DNA from: Prostheceraeus crozeri
Lineage: Eukaryota; Platyhelminthes; Polycladida; Euryleptidae
Direction of reading: 5' to 3'
Assembly (NCBI GenBank): GCA_907163375.1
Contig: CAJQUW010011605.1
Coordinates: forward strand, 186,001-250,000
DNA length: 64,000 bases
This document shows, in pieces, positions 23,395-35,389 of this stretch. The first letter of the stretch is position 1. The number at the start of each line of letters is the position of its first letter. The notes under the pieces are model-generated. The model had not been told where the DNA came from and made no database searches. It was given only the letters and a program-made list of their open reading frames with translations. The translations under genes were made by a program, and so were the position numbers.

Positions 23395-24850
23395 CCCTAT
23401 AATACTGAAAATTGATTTTAATGACGCATTCAATTCTGTTTCCGGACAAGTCATGTTCGATGAATGAATCAAACAATTTTTCCAGATCTCCTACCTTATC
23501 TATTCACGTGTTATGGCCAGCATCCTCAACTGTATCACACTCTCGGATCACTTTTATCTGTGTTATCTGTGTTCAACAAGGAGATCCCTTAGACCCGTTT
23601 CTATTTTCCATTGCACTAAAACGTCTCTTTTCATCCATTGTTGAGAATGTACCTCAGCTTTCATTTCACTCATGGTATTTAGATAATGGAGTTTTCTGTG
23701 GCACCAGACAAAATGTTCTGAAAACGCTGAATATTATTGAAGGCGCTTCGTCATGGATTGGTCTAGAGGTCAATTACAGAAAGTGCGAATTATTCTCACC
23801 CTCAAACCTTGAAATGTTTCCTGTAGATATTCAAAAATCTCATTTGCCAAATTTTGAAAAGGTGCGCCAATTAAAGATGCTAACCTCTGCACTTCTTTCA
23901 TTATGAAATGCATCAAAAATGCCAGTACTCTTCAGCATGAATGAACTTCCACAATTAAAAGATGTACAAACATCGCTGTTGTTACTTAGAAACTGCAGCT
24001 CTTTTTGCAAGTTGGCGCATATTGCGCGCAGCACACCTCCAGAAAAAACTACATTGTTTGAAAGTAGTCGACACCGACGTTCGACAAGTCCAGGGGGAAT
24101 GCGATTTGGTAGACTTGGCCTGCGTTCTCTTTCGCGGCCGTGCGATGCCTTCCGTTCGCCTCGGCCTACATCTCAATCCAAATGAGATGCGAGTACTATT
24201 GAAATGGTGGCTGGGATTAGATATATTTTTAGATGGATCCACCTACCACTTCTCCATCAAACAAAAGTATAGTCCTTGATCAATTTGACAATCATGCACT
24301 GACATGCAATTACGGCCTAGATGTTGCATTGAGAGATTGCATTTTTGATTTTTGTCGGAGAAGTCATTTATCTCCAAAGCTTGAACAAGGAGGAGGGTAG
24401 TGAACAGCGCCGCCTAGCAGATATTTTGCTTCCATCCTGGCATCTGGGTCAAACATCAGCACTCGACATTGCGGTTGTGCATCCGCTGAATAAAGCTAAT
24501 TTAACCGCAACGAGCATCAACGCTGATAATATCGCAGTTGCAGTGAAAAAATCGATAGCAATACCGAAAAGTGCCTTGTTTTGGGATGGCATTGTGCTCC
24601 CATTGTCGTATCAACAGACGGATCATGGGACAAGATCGCCAACGATTTTTGTCGCGAGTTTCGGTGAGGCTGTCCATGAAATCCGGACTGAACACCAACA
24701 GGACGTTGCCCATGATATTTGAGCGCTTCTCAGTGACTCTCATGAGATCGAACACGAGAGCATTTTTGTTGCGATCCGAAAGTTCGAGTTAGCCCGCATC
24801 TTTTTCTATTTTTATCTTCAGCGAACTTTCCATCTTTGACTTTCATTGTT
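23395..24850 (+). mobile_element. R2-type LINE fragment (RT plus restriction-like endonuclease), decayed
   Basis: Starts at about 23,405 with LKIDFNDAFNSVSG (RT motif A). The frame 23,412-23,906 carries VQQGDPLDPFLFSIAL (motif B) and FHSWYLDNG, where the catalytic YLDDG has become YLDNG, then GLEVNYRKCELF. After further frame changes come SLLLLRNCSSFCKLAHIARSTPP and LGLRSLSRPCDAF, a His-Cys zinc-knuckle remnant (NHALTCNYG), and the endonuclease-like RLADILLPSWHLGQTSALDIAVVHPL, whose Asp pair fits the PD-(D/E)XK family. Many disruptions. RT followed by a CCHC knuckle and a restriction-like nuclease defines the R2/NeSL/HERO group. Confidence 0.75.
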
Positions 24851-24859
24851 TTGCATCCT

Positions 24860-26125
24860 TATCTTGTACTTAGCATTGTGTTGTGTTGGAAATTAGAATA
24901 TAAATGAAAATCTCTAAAAAATGTCTATGGATGAAATTTTATTTCTTTGAATACCATTGAGGCAGGAGCATTTCACCGTCCATCTTCGCATTTCCAGTGA
25001 AAATGGCATCTAAATGATTCCAATGATTCACAATTTGGACTCTTAGATATCTCAAGCTTTACAATCATACTCTATTCTGAGCTGCATGGACTATTTAGAA
25101 AATTATCATAGATTTGAGTTTTTTAAATTCATAGATTAAATCTGGCGCTGCGCGCCGACGATTTAAGCTGTCATTTTGGTAATTATCTTCATTCTAGTCC
25201 CACTGACTGAAGCAAAGCGAAAATTCAGATTTCTATGGTGAAGCAAGTCCCTTGGACGTCTGCCATTAGATAGACATAGAAGCGAGTATCACAACGTCAA
25301 AGATCTGACCGCGTCAGAAGCAGCCATAAGGTGGCATAAGTCTGATAAAACTGATTACCGTCATCGTCTAAAATTCTAGGTTTAAAAAGATTTTCGATTG
25401 GATAAAACGGCAAGGCATCACACGTATTGCAGCCTGAAATATTTTCGACAGCATGACGTCATATTTGAAATGAATGAATACACAGAAACACATATACTTG
25501 CATGTAGTGACTGCAGGAAACTCACAGTTAACCATTTTTTGCCAAAAAAGAACAAATGTTCGATTAGCCACCAAATTATGTACTCGAATTTTTTAACAAG
25601 GAGGTGTTCATACGGAAGTCTTCACTATAAATGCCCACTCAGAGATAGAAAAGTGTACAAAAATTAGTATAAGTTTTATTCTTAAATTAAAATAAAACAT
25701 TAAAGGGCAATTAATATTTTGTAATATTGACATCTTGATGAGCACATAAAAGGGGTATGCCACATAAATTGGGTTGTTTTCATTTGGCCGCTTGTATGAG
25801 TTATTCCCATCCGTCTCTACCCTTTGCTTGATCATCAGCTGATAATTCACACTCACAAGCTCGCATCCTCTGATGTTCAGGGGACTAGCTTTTGTACGAT
25901 GATATTTCAAAACCTTCAAATTGCTCTCCTGTATAGCTGCGGAGATGTGGCTTATCGCCTTATTCGCCCAAGCCCTTTATTTATCGATCGCCAGCCAAAG
26001 CGGCTTTAAGAATTCCCTTTCGCAAGCGGTCTGTGTCCTTCCCTCGTCTGTGTCCACGACCTCTGTGCGAGAGGTGTCGTCGTAGGAATTCTCAACCATA
26101 AAAGTACGCTTTGTATGCTCATAGT
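24860..26125. other. no gene seen
   Basis: AT-rich, short chance frames on both strands. Confidence 0.4.
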
Positions 26126-26177
26126 GCTAATTATTGGGGGGAGGGGAAAGGCCCCCGGTGTCTCCGCCCCTGTCTTG
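26126..26177. repeat. lone hAT-like terminus
   Basis: A GC-rich patch ending CCGCCCCTG; its reverse complement begins CAGGGGCGGAGACACCGGGG, like hAT-family ends. No partner end was found within the window. Confidence 0.35.
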
Positions 26178-26500
26178 ATGTCTTGCAGATATCTTCACCT
26201 TGTCCAGTGAAGATGTCTCACTTTCTGCACACAATCATTCTGTCATTTTACATTGTCATCTCGACTGTGGTAGCATGATAGGCCTCGAAATCGCTCGCGT
26301 TATGGAGAGTTATGTTACTAATCAAAAGAAGTTTCTTGGCGACTACGTTTATTTTCAAATGTATCGGAATATAACATTGTTTCAACGTCTCTAATATGAA
26401 ACGATTTTTGAATTAATGCAAGCATTTTCATGATTTAGAATTATTGATGAAAATAGACTTGGATTTCATGGATTTATTGACCTCTTTTTCACACAGGATT

Positions 26501-27358
26501 TTATAATGGCGTAGCATAACATGTAACAATGTTCTTGTTATTGAAGGGATAAACGTTTATGTTCGTGGAGTTCTTTTTATGACCTTTTCTATTCCTCGAT
26601 TTGTAGAGAGCAAGGAAGTCCTTCTTTGCAATTATTCTTATATCTGAAAAGGAAAATTGATGCCTAGAATTGGGTTTCTTGCAAGTAAGCCCTCTCGCCC
26701 TAAGCCATACTGTTAAATTGTCTGGGTGAATCATATTCGTTTTTGCTATTTCTATACAGATGTTTCGAACCTGCTGAGCCCAGTATTTATAATTCCATGA
26801 TAAGGCTTTATCATTGCGATTGTTTTTCGTATTCACTCCAACATAAATGTAATCAAACTTTTCATACTGTCTGTAGGTCCCCGAGGTTTCAATTTCTGCA
26901 AGCGAAATTTTCAAGTCATACAATACTTGCTCCATAGTCCTTCTTGTCCTTCGTATTCGCATCGTCAATTCCAGATTGGCTGATGTGACATAGGGGTAAA
27001 CTTGAATACACTGATCTAACATTTTCCGTGCATTGCTTGTATCTGAAATCATTGCGTTAATCGCGTCAAAGTACATTCCTGTAATGATTCCTGTCATTGA
27101 TAATTTGTCTTCCTTCTTTTCGGTCGAGCGACAATTGGTAAAAATGCTTATCGGTGAGAGCTGCATCATAAATGGGACTCCAGTTGGGTTTTGCTCATCC
27201 ATCTCGTTCAGTGCGTTTTGTAATACGGAGACAGTAGAGTTCACATCAGTCGCCACTTCTTTCAAGTTGGCATTACAAAAGGTGCTGATTCTTATTTTGC
27301 TGTTTTCCGACGTGTTGCTATTTTTGTACTTCATTTTTCCTTTAACACCGACATCAAA
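26501..27358 (-). CDS. SNTX/stonustoxin-like family protein, second-part exon
   Basis: 286 codons including the stop, entered in phase 0 after an acceptor TGTTTTCCTTTCAG whose AG lies at 27,360-27,359. The order matches the exon at 11.16 kb: a MACPF-like tail with IRISTFCNANLKEVATDV, the strand FMMQLSPISIF, then a helical region with LELTMRIRRTRRTMEQVLYDL and LSWNYKYWAQQVRNICIEI. Beyond residue ~225 it has a basic tail (KSRNRKGHKKN) not shared with the other copy; a further donor may lie before it. The next upstream exon should encode the signal peptide and N-terminal MACPF-like part; an exon of that description lies on the same strand at 60.3-60.9 kb. Biological role unknown. Confidence 0.6.
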   Translation of the reverse strand, partial: FDVGVKGKMKYKNSNTSENSKIRISTFCNANLKEVATDVNSTVSVLQNALNEMDEQNPTGVPFMMQLSPISIFTNCRSTEKKEDKLSMTGIITGMYFDAINAMISDTSNARKMLDQCIQVYPYVTSANLELTMRIRRTRRTMEQVLYDLKISLAEIETSGTYRQYEKFDYIYVGVNTKNNRNDKALSWNYKYWAQQVRNICIEIAKTNMIHPDNLTVWLRARGLTCKKPNSRHQFSFSDIRIIAKKDFLALYKSRNRKGHKKNSTNINVYPFNNKNIVTCYATPL

Positions 27359-27399
27359 CTGAAAGGAAAACATTTTCTGAAAATTGAGCAAGTATGTGA

Positions 27400-28631
27400 A
27401 ATGACGTTTTACACATGCTAAGAGCTGATCGTAAAAAACGGACCACTTAAATGTCGCTGAAATTCAATCAATTCTCGTGTCGTCCAATCGTATCGCACAT
27501 CATACATCATTCGAGAACTTGTACTCTCAGCTTTAGAATGAGCTATGATAACTTGCATTCGCTATTGTATTAGCTGAGCAGTGCTGAAAATATGAAAATC
27601 GCTCAATTTACAAACAGCAATTTTTCAATAAAAAATATGTGAGTATGATATTTATTCAGGTACGGAGAGAACGAGCATTTTCTGAGTTTCCTTTTGAAAT
27701 ACTGGTTATCAAAATCGGTGAACTAGGAAAAAATTAGTGACATCGTGAAGTTCTCGCAGAATCATAATTCTTTTGACAATAATTATTTTCACGAAGATTA
27801 AAAAGTCAACTTTTCGGTACGAGGAGCGATATCGTATACGAGAGAGCGCAGCGATCGTTGATGTTCACTACAACATCAAGATTAGGCTCACAGTTGAACA
27901 CTTTCTTGAAACGCATCGCATCTCTAATTGTAATGAGATTTTTTGACAAATATGCTGATGTCTTGTGTCATCCAAGAACAAAACTTTCATTCGCAATCAT
28001 GAAAAGTTGTTTGGTAGGGCATAGGGGATACAGGGGTAAAAAAGTAGACGAACTTTCGTTATCACAAATTCCCTTTGACTTGATTCCTTCATAATTGTCA
28101 TTCACAAGCATCATCTGTATTTAGTGTTCATGCTCAAACTTACTTTTATATAATCTTTATTCATGCGAGTAGCTGTATATACACAACAAGCTTTTTTATT
28201 TAGCATTCTACTTGTTATTGTGCGTAATTTATACATGGTGTGCATGTAATGTGCAAAAAGAAGGCAACAATGTATCCCGTAATGATGATGTATGTATTTA
28301 TCTGTATTTATGCATGTGAAAGAAATTTTAGAAGTCTCAGCTAACGTATATCTCCCGTGTATTCATAGCATTGGTGCCCACTTTTTTCCTACATTGCTGC
28401 CCAGTCCATTTCAATTAGGCGCAATGGTATTAACATAGGCGTTTATTTTCAGGCGCTTACGCGCCCTCAAATATCCTACATTATTGCCCTCAAAAATCCA
28501 TGCTATTATTATGTTTTACCTTTCGTAATCTGCATTTAATTTCGTAATCTGTTAGGTAATTCATTTCAATGCATTCATCTCAGCTTCCTATTTATTGGCC
28601 ATGCCATGGCATTAAGAAGTCCATCGCCGTA
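27400..28631. other. no gene seen
   Basis: Upstream flank (intronic if the SNTX-like gene model is right). One 78-codon frame at 27,858-28,094 shows no resemblance to anything I know. Confidence 0.4.
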
Positions 28632-28699
28632 CGTAGACTCAGGGGCGCAGCCAAGGGGGCCACCAGGGCCATGCCCCCAAACGTTTAAACAGTGTTGAA

Positions 28700-29365
28700 A
28701 AGTATATGTAAATTTCAAATCTGAATTTTAAAATATATTCTTAACAATTCTCGTTGCACATCGACATGTATTTCATTTGAAGTACTGCGAACTGACTTAG
28801 ATTAAGAGGTGCGACTTTCCTCATCTTTGTTAATGCTAATACATTCAGATTTACCATCGAAGAAACATGTGGAACAAGTCAAATGACATGATTCATCAAA
28901 AGTTTGTCTGAAGCAGTGTATAGATTCTGCACACGTATTTCAAATCATCACTTAAATAGCTCGGGTAAATTTTTGGTTGTACGCTTGTCGGTTACACTGT
29001 ATATAGGCTAATATTTGCATTTACCCAAAGACAATGAGTAATCAACTGTATTTGAGTTTAGAAAAGTCTACATCAGTCTAAATCGAACGATATGCGTCTT
29101 TTTTCCATCAAATTTAACAGTTGGACTAAATCTATAGGGCCTAGTTTCTCAAAACGTTACAAAGAACTGAATGTCTTATAATATAATTTACCTACATAAA
29201 CGTGTAGGCGCACATTTTTGCAGTGTTCCTAAGTTATTTAGTTCTAGGGGTAGCAGAGGCCAACCGGAAAATAATAAAAAAACTATTTTGTAAAAATATG
29301 GAAGAGCTATAATCGAATTTTTATCGCAAAAAATACATTGAAATATTGAGAGCGATTTCTTTGTA
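28700..29365. other. no gene seen
   Basis: Left arm of the hAT-bounded segment, AT-rich and non-coding. Confidence 0.4.
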
Positions 29366-29505
29366 CACCCGTAGCAAAATTAAATGCAGTTGGATGTATT
29401 TGGATACATCTGGATGCATCTGACTGCACTTAGATGCATACCAGGATGCATCTCGATGAATCCCAAAGCATTCCAATGCATTCAATGCAGTCACCCTTCA
29501 ACCAT
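29366..29505 (+). repeat. ATGCAT-rich dispersed repeat, forward copy
   Basis: Begins with CCCGTAGCAAAATTAAATGC and continues with closely spaced GGATGCATC-like motifs, at least seven perfect or near-perfect ATGCAT palindromes in ~110 bp. The copy at 52.2-52.45 kb carries the same CCCGTAGCAAGAC..ATTGCATC head in the opposite orientation. Confidence 0.75.
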
Positions 29506-29509
29506 GAGC

Positions 29510-32251
29510 CTCAACTGCAACTGCACTGAGAGCCGTGGAAGCAATCGAATGCTTATGGAATGTATCCGAGTTTCTGTAATGCGGTCATGCATCACTGCTC
29601 ACAATTGTTGAATGTGACAGATCTTCAATCAATAGCGCAAGGCAACGACCAATGCCATACACTGCTGAATTTTCAAACATCCCAAGCTAGAGGACATATT
29701 GTTTCCTTCCGTCGCTGTGCGTTAGACTACCTGCTGTACGTGGAGTCTTGGATATGTATATTTGCTCAATGCACAGTGCTTCATTCCTTCCATTGAATCT
29801 TAAGGTAAGTCCGTAAAAAAGTCCCAATACCTCTGGTTTTACATAGTACCGTAGTCGTTTCAAGAATTCCGAAACCCCGGAATATAATGAGCACAAGTAG
29901 GCCTATTAATTCGTGTAAAGCATGGCAGTTCATGCGGATCTAATAGTTCTTATCGATTCAGAAAAATGTCTGTAGGACACTTCGATTCATTTCCGAGAGT
30001 CGCGTGGTGCTTGAATAATTCGAGTTTCAAAATGTCTATAACAGTGAAAGAAATTTTTTGAGACGAATCCATTTGTGTCTCCTAATTCATGCATTCATAC
30101 CTATATATTCTTCTACCAAAAAGTGTATTTATAGATGTCCTTTTGCGATTGTGATTTTCTATATGCAGATAGTCTACTCAATCAAAATATTTAATGTGCC
30201 TATTATAAATTTTTATCCATTTGAGGGCGCTAATATCTTACAAAAAGCTAATTTCAACAAGGTTTAAGTGATCAATAATCTTCACTGCTATTATAGTAGT
30301 GAAGATTATGGACGTATAATACGTCTACTAAGGTCTATATTTGCCTAAAACCAAAAGTTGCAACGGACCCCAATTTAACTTAACATAAATACTGTCTTAT
30401 GACACACGTGCACATGCACATGCATACTGCAATTTGACTATTTTTTTGCAGATTCAATCTCATCCAAGCATTGTAATTTTTGTAAAAATGAATCTGAGGA
30501 TTGAATAGTCTGCCTATAATCTCTGAATCAATTCATCAACGACCAGTTGGCTCTATTTGAAGAAGAAGCGGTATTTGGTGGTAAAAGCGGTAATTCAGCA
30601 AAGAGGGGTAGGCCGACGTAATGAAGATGGCTACACGGATTCATCTTCTCAAAGGTAAGTTTTCATGCGTCCATCATTGCATTACATTTATCGACCAAGA
30701 TTGGACCATAATTGCGACCAAGATTAGTGTCATTAAATAACTAAGCCTTTTATCATATTGAATAGAGGGAAAGGCTTTAACCATTAAATAATTAATTAAA
30801 TTTACATTTCATTAATTGCAGCTAATACAAAATTAAATGAAGAAACCTTAGATTGATGCAAAGAATGAATTTGCGTCCACCCCGAGGCTCTTCTGTAGCC
30901 AAGAATTCTTCATTTCATTCTATGTTCAATTTATATTTTTAATGTTATTTTTATGAGATCAGGCTTTGGAGCAAATGAACTTTCATACTGAGTCAATTAC
31001 AAATACAGACTCCCACTATTATCTCAACAGAGTAAATCTCAAAGAATTACATTTCAAACTCTATTTCAATTATATTTCAAATCAATGTCTGTTCATATCT
31101 CAAAAAATCTGTCCATTAGTTAATGCAGGAAACCTCTTCCAAACGACAACAAAATTATTCATGTGCAAGTAGGACTTGAAATACATGTTTTAATATAAAT
31201 ATATGATATCATTTTATCATTTCATGTGTTGAGTTGAACTACCTATTAAATGAATCGACAGCCTGAAAAAAACCTGTTTTAGTGCATGAACTGGTAGAAA
31301 ATTTTGTGTGTAACACTCTTAGCATTATTTATCTTAGTATTATTACACTGTATTGGCATTAGGCCTATAGTATCTTATTATTTATTTGCGATAACAATTC
31401 AATTTCTTGGTGTTGGTCACTTTCGCCCATTCCCCGCTGTATCCACCCCCCCAACACACGGACAGAGGATTGGAGCCCATGTGATTACTTGTATTATCTT
31501 TTGATCTTTTCCGGCTGTAAAACATGAGCAGCTATATCAACAAATAGGATTTGCTGGTTTCGAGGTCTGTCAGCTTTCGTTGCATCTTTTTAGAAAACTG
31601 CAGTTTTTCTATGCATGCATTAAAGTTATTTGGCATACTTTATGATAGATACTTTACTTTATGTGATAATAATCCTCTGTACTGTGCAGTCATATGTGCA
31701 CTGTACATGTGTGTGCAATGTGTAGGCCTATGCATATTGAAATTAACCAAGAAATGTGCGTATATCTGATGTCTGCATTTATAAATTTATTATGTTCTAG
31801 AAAACGATCAAAGTATATCATGCAGATGCATTAGATCTATGTAAATTCATTAGGCCTATATACCTATACATCGATTATGGAGTGCCAGTTCTATTCGGTT
31901 GGATGTAAAAATATTTCCTCACACAATAATTTAGTCTAAGCACTAAATTCCTTATCAGCCGTGGATGACGGGTGTTACCCAAAGGGCTCCTCCATTTAAT
32001 TAAGCTTGGAATGGCCCACACTATAGCTTATGATACCTCCATGTACATGTAGAATAGCTTGTTAAGGCTGTCCTGTATTTGTCTGTCCTGCTGGCCTTGC
32101 CTTAGGACAGATAATAATAAATTGCAGAGTGTCCGCTTTCTTAAAAAAAGTAAAACATTTCAATCAAGTACTTAAAATCAAAGTTTGAAATAGAAAATCT
32201 TGCCACAGAGCGAGAGGAAGTCTCTTAGATTCTATTGCAAAAATCACCACT
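29510..32251. other. no gene seen
   Basis: AT-rich spacer up to the Polinton. Contains an inverted repeat at about 30,279-30,312 (arms ATAATCTTCACT) around an 11-nt loop. Short frames only. Confidence 0.4.
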
Positions 32252-32257
32252 AACAAG
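32252..32257. repeat. Polinton target-site duplication, left (AACAAG)
   Basis: AACAAG directly before the element's terminal AGTAGG; repeated exactly at 49,837-49,842. Six-base duplications are the Polinton/Maverick hallmark. Confidence 0.9.
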
Positions 32258-33418
32258 AGTAGGAATCCCGTCCCAGACGCAAGGACAGTGCGGTGCAGTG
32301 ATGAGTCATCGATAAGTCATCATGCTGACTCAGCCCCTCCCTCTGGAAGGAAGGAAGAGAGGTGAGGGAGGTGGCCAAGGATGTGCTGGGAGGAATGGGT
32401 CCGTGAGGAGGAAACCGTTCCCTACCCCCCTCTGGAAGGAAGGAAGGAGGGAGGAGTTTTCCAGTGAGGAAGGGGTGGAATCTCGGAAGGATAGAGTGAG
32501 AAAAGGGTGCGTTTTGGTGGTTTTGGAATGAGAAAGGCTGGAATTCGGCATGAAGGAGGTCTCGGATGGGAAATTGAAGTTTAGATTCGGAATCTACATG
32601 AAATTTTGGGTGCGTAAGGAAGGCAGAGAGGAGTTTTCCTGAGAGGCAAGGGGTGGAATCTCCGAAAACGTCAGAGTTAGAAAAAGGTGAATTTTGGTGG
32701 TTTTGGGATGAGAAAAGTCGTTTTTCGTCATGAAGGAGACCTCGGATGGGAAAACGGAGGCCAGATTCGGAATCTACGTGAAATTTTGGGTTGGGAAGGA
32801 TGTTTCCAGCGAAATCGGAGAGAAAAAATTTTGAGGACATCCCCCCTCCTGTTAAACTTCCACCTTTGGTGTTAGAGATCGTAGAAAGTCGAGCAATAGC
32901 TCTTTTGAAAGCTAAGAATGAGAGAAATGCAGTGGAAATCTTAGTTTGGCCCTATTTTCCTGGGTTTAGGGAGGAAAATGGCAGGAAAACGTCAGAGTTG
33001 GAAAAGTCTGGTTTTGGTGGTTTTGGGATGAGAAAAGTCGTTTTTCGTCATGAAGGAGACCTCGGATGGGAAAACGGAGGCCAGATTCGGAATCTACGTG
33101 AAATTTTGGGTTAGGAAGGATGTTTCCAGCGAAATCGGAGAGAAAAAATTCGAGGACATCCCCCCTCATGTTAAACTTCCAACTTTGGTGTTAGAGATCG
33201 TAGAAAGTCGTGCAATAGCTCGTTTGAAAGTTAAAAGTGAGACAAATTCAGTGGAAGACACGGATTGTTCATATCTTCCTTCGTTTACATGTGAGACGGC
33301 ATTGAAAATGTTGGAAATTGACGAAAAAACGACAGAGTTAGAATTTTTACGAAAATCGCTCTAGCGGGTGAACCAAGCCTCGGACGGGAAATCAGAGACC
33401 AGATTTGGAATCAGCGTG
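32258..33418 (+). repeat. Polinton terminal inverted repeat, left
   Basis: About 1.16 kb matching the reverse complement of 48,680-49,836. The outer half is nearly identical between the two ends; the inner half differs more, including a short unrelated stretch. The repeat itself contains internal units sharing a GGAGACCTCGGATGGGAAA-type core, near 32,570, 32,750, 33,070 and, more diverged, 33,385. Open frames through it probably reflect this internal repetition and not a protein. Confidence 0.9.
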
Positions 33419-33898
33419 CCATTCTGCATCTGGAGGGTGAGTTTCAACTCAATCGTAGAGAAAAAGTTGAAAATTTTCTTCACACTGGGTCTCCACACGT
33501 AATTTTTTCCTGAAAATGTTAAATTGTAGTCACCTTTGGCGATGAATAGCGGAGGATTGGAAGTGAATAAAGAGCTCGAGTTTCTTTCACGGGCAAGACC
33601 GCACTTTGTTCTCTAGGATCCTATCTTTTCAGATGCGTGGAAGGTTTCGTTTTCAAATGAGAGCATGTTGAAAATCGAGTTTTTGCGTATTTTCCAAGAT
33701 TTTGGAACTTTTGAAAAAACGACAGAGTTTCTTCAGCTTCTGGTCATCGTAGATGGTCGAGGGATGTCTTAAATGAAAGGTGAGAGCGAAAAAACATGGC
33801 TATCAAAATTTGAAGTCAATCGGAGCAGTAGAACCGGAGATAGACGGGTTTAAAGTTTTTGGATGATGGATATTACGTCATCAGCTGATCGCCACAAG

Positions 33899-33906
33899 CT
33901 ATATAA
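33899..33906 (+). promoter_or_regulatory. TATA box with nearby splice donor (Polinton)
   Basis: CTATATAA, followed about 50 bp downstream by a donor-like CAAAG|GTAGG at 33,955/33,956. Same layout as the promoters at 35.13 and 37.66 kb. The transcript would run into the structured block at 34.43 kb. Confidence 0.5.
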
Positions 33907-34427
33907 GCGGAGAACCGACAGAGACTTTTCATTAAGAGGAGAGCGATTGTCAAAGGTAGGTCGTCTCTCTGAAGCTCCGATGATAGCATCGGACATTCCA
34001 AATTTCGGGTTTCTGCAAGAAACCGACTTAGAAAATTTCATTGCTGATATCAGCTAAGGCGTCAGCCTTAGAGGCTTGCCAGGAGATGGCCTTCGTCTCC
34101 AGGCCATAAAAGACTCTAAAACTTTAAAGGCTTGTAACTTTGCTTCTACAAGTCCGTTTGACTTGATTCAAAAAAGGTTCGGTTGCTATTGACCTTCTCT
34201 AAGTGATAGACTACTTATAAAATTTCACAAGTAGTGCTAGAAAGTTGAAAAATTTAAATTCACTATTTTTGGAGGTTTTCTGGGGTTTTCGACGCTGCTG
34301 AAGTCAACTAAAGGATTTGTCATGATGTCTGATCCAGTTTTCTCATGTCTTTACATGATACAAGCGGCTTTTCACTGAAAGAGAGCAAGTCACGGAGATT
34401 TTTGCTGCAATATTCCACTGACATGGT

Positions 34428-34547
34428 GTTCCTTCGGGACGGCGGATGATGCCGTAGTGATAAGTGTGGCAAGGGAGTGTGTCATATTTTAGACCGAAAC
34501 CGCTGGGGCGACTCATGTTGGGCATTTGACACAGTTCTCAACGTAGC
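34428..34547 (+). ncRNA. candidate structured RNA block, copy 1 (Polinton)
   Basis: About 120 bp matching copy 2 at 37,836-37,961. It begins GTTCC-TTCG-GGAC, a UUCG-tetraloop-like hairpin, followed by ACGGC-(7 nt)-GCCGT, then TTAGACCGAAACC and CTCATGTTGGGC. A further pairing joins GTCA to TGAC across the TTAGACCG segment. In copy 2 the same stem is GTCG/CGAC, a compensatory change, and the loop of the ACGGC stem differs while the stem is kept. Not coding. No known ribozyme or snRNA consensus was recognised. Confidence 0.5.
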
Positions 34548-34635
34548 ACTTTGAACGCCAATCGGTTGAGTCTTAGCTATCTTGTCATGGGTGGCATCTA
34601 AACATCTCCATTGCAAAACGCTTGTGAATCACGGC

Positions 34636-35362
34636 TTGCTATCAAGCTGATCAAAGCAACGACTTGGGATGTTTCCTCTTGTAAATTACTCCACTTGTTT
34701 TTATGTCAAAATCGGGGCCCGGATACCAACACAGTGACATGACGCACGCTCTGTCCGCCTGAGGTTGAATTTGTGGGTCGAGGCCTTGGAGCTGGGATAA
34801 GATCCCCTCTGAGTAATGCCTGTAACGGATTTAAGAGCTTGACACCTAAACGGTTGCTGGCTTGCTATCAGGCCTTTGTGAAATCTCGTCTAGCCTCAGT
34901 AACTCAGGGTTGGCAACGTCTACCGTTTGTCATTGTAACTTGGTAAAAATGAGACGGTTACTGCAGGCATTGACGTCAAACCTTTTCGCGTCATAGGGTA
35001 ACCGGTCTTTGTGTTGGGAGTTGGTAACTGAAAGCAAGGTGACTGCCAATGCCCATACATGGTAAAAACGCTGTCATGTCAAATGCATGGCCAAGTAAGG
35101 AAGGTCTGAATCATGGCTTTGTGCTCGCTGGGTATATAAACCGCGATTTTTCTCTAGTCTTCACTCCTGTTTCAAGTTGCAAGACGAACGGTGAGTGCTC
35201 TGACAAGGTTTGCTATCAAACTTTGGGTTTTAGGATAAAGCTAGGAATCATACTCTTTAAATTTGGTTGACGATTTTATTCCAACGTTTGCTATCAAATG
35301 TTTGGTGACTTAGTCTTTCAATGCATATCAGCATGTAGTATCCCATAAACACTTGCTATCAA
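34636..35362 (+). repeat. recurring TTGCTATCAA motif, five copies
   Basis: Copies at about 34,636, 34,862, 35,210, 35,288 and 35,353. Three lie inside the probable leader intron 35,191-35,382. Three more lie at 37.72-37.78 kb in the leader intron of the next gene. Spacing is irregular. Could be an intron-borne enhancer or protein-binding site. Confidence 0.6.
35133..35140 (+). promoter_or_regulatory. TATA box of the coiled-coil gene (Polinton)
   Basis: TATATAAA, with a donor ACG|GTGAGT at 35,190/35,191 and an acceptor CTTTACAG ending at 35,382, eight bases before the ATG at 35,390. The layout suggests a short non-coding leader exon spliced just ahead of the start codon. Confidence 0.6.
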
Positions 35363-35389
35363 ATTGTTCTCTATCTTTACAGAATTATC

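Noticed and set aside
32250-32840. 196-codon frame inside the terminal inverted repeat (also present at 49.25-49.67 kb)
   Set aside because: Follows the internal DNA repeats of the terminal repeat and has no protein-family resemblance; duplication of the repeat explains its presence twice.
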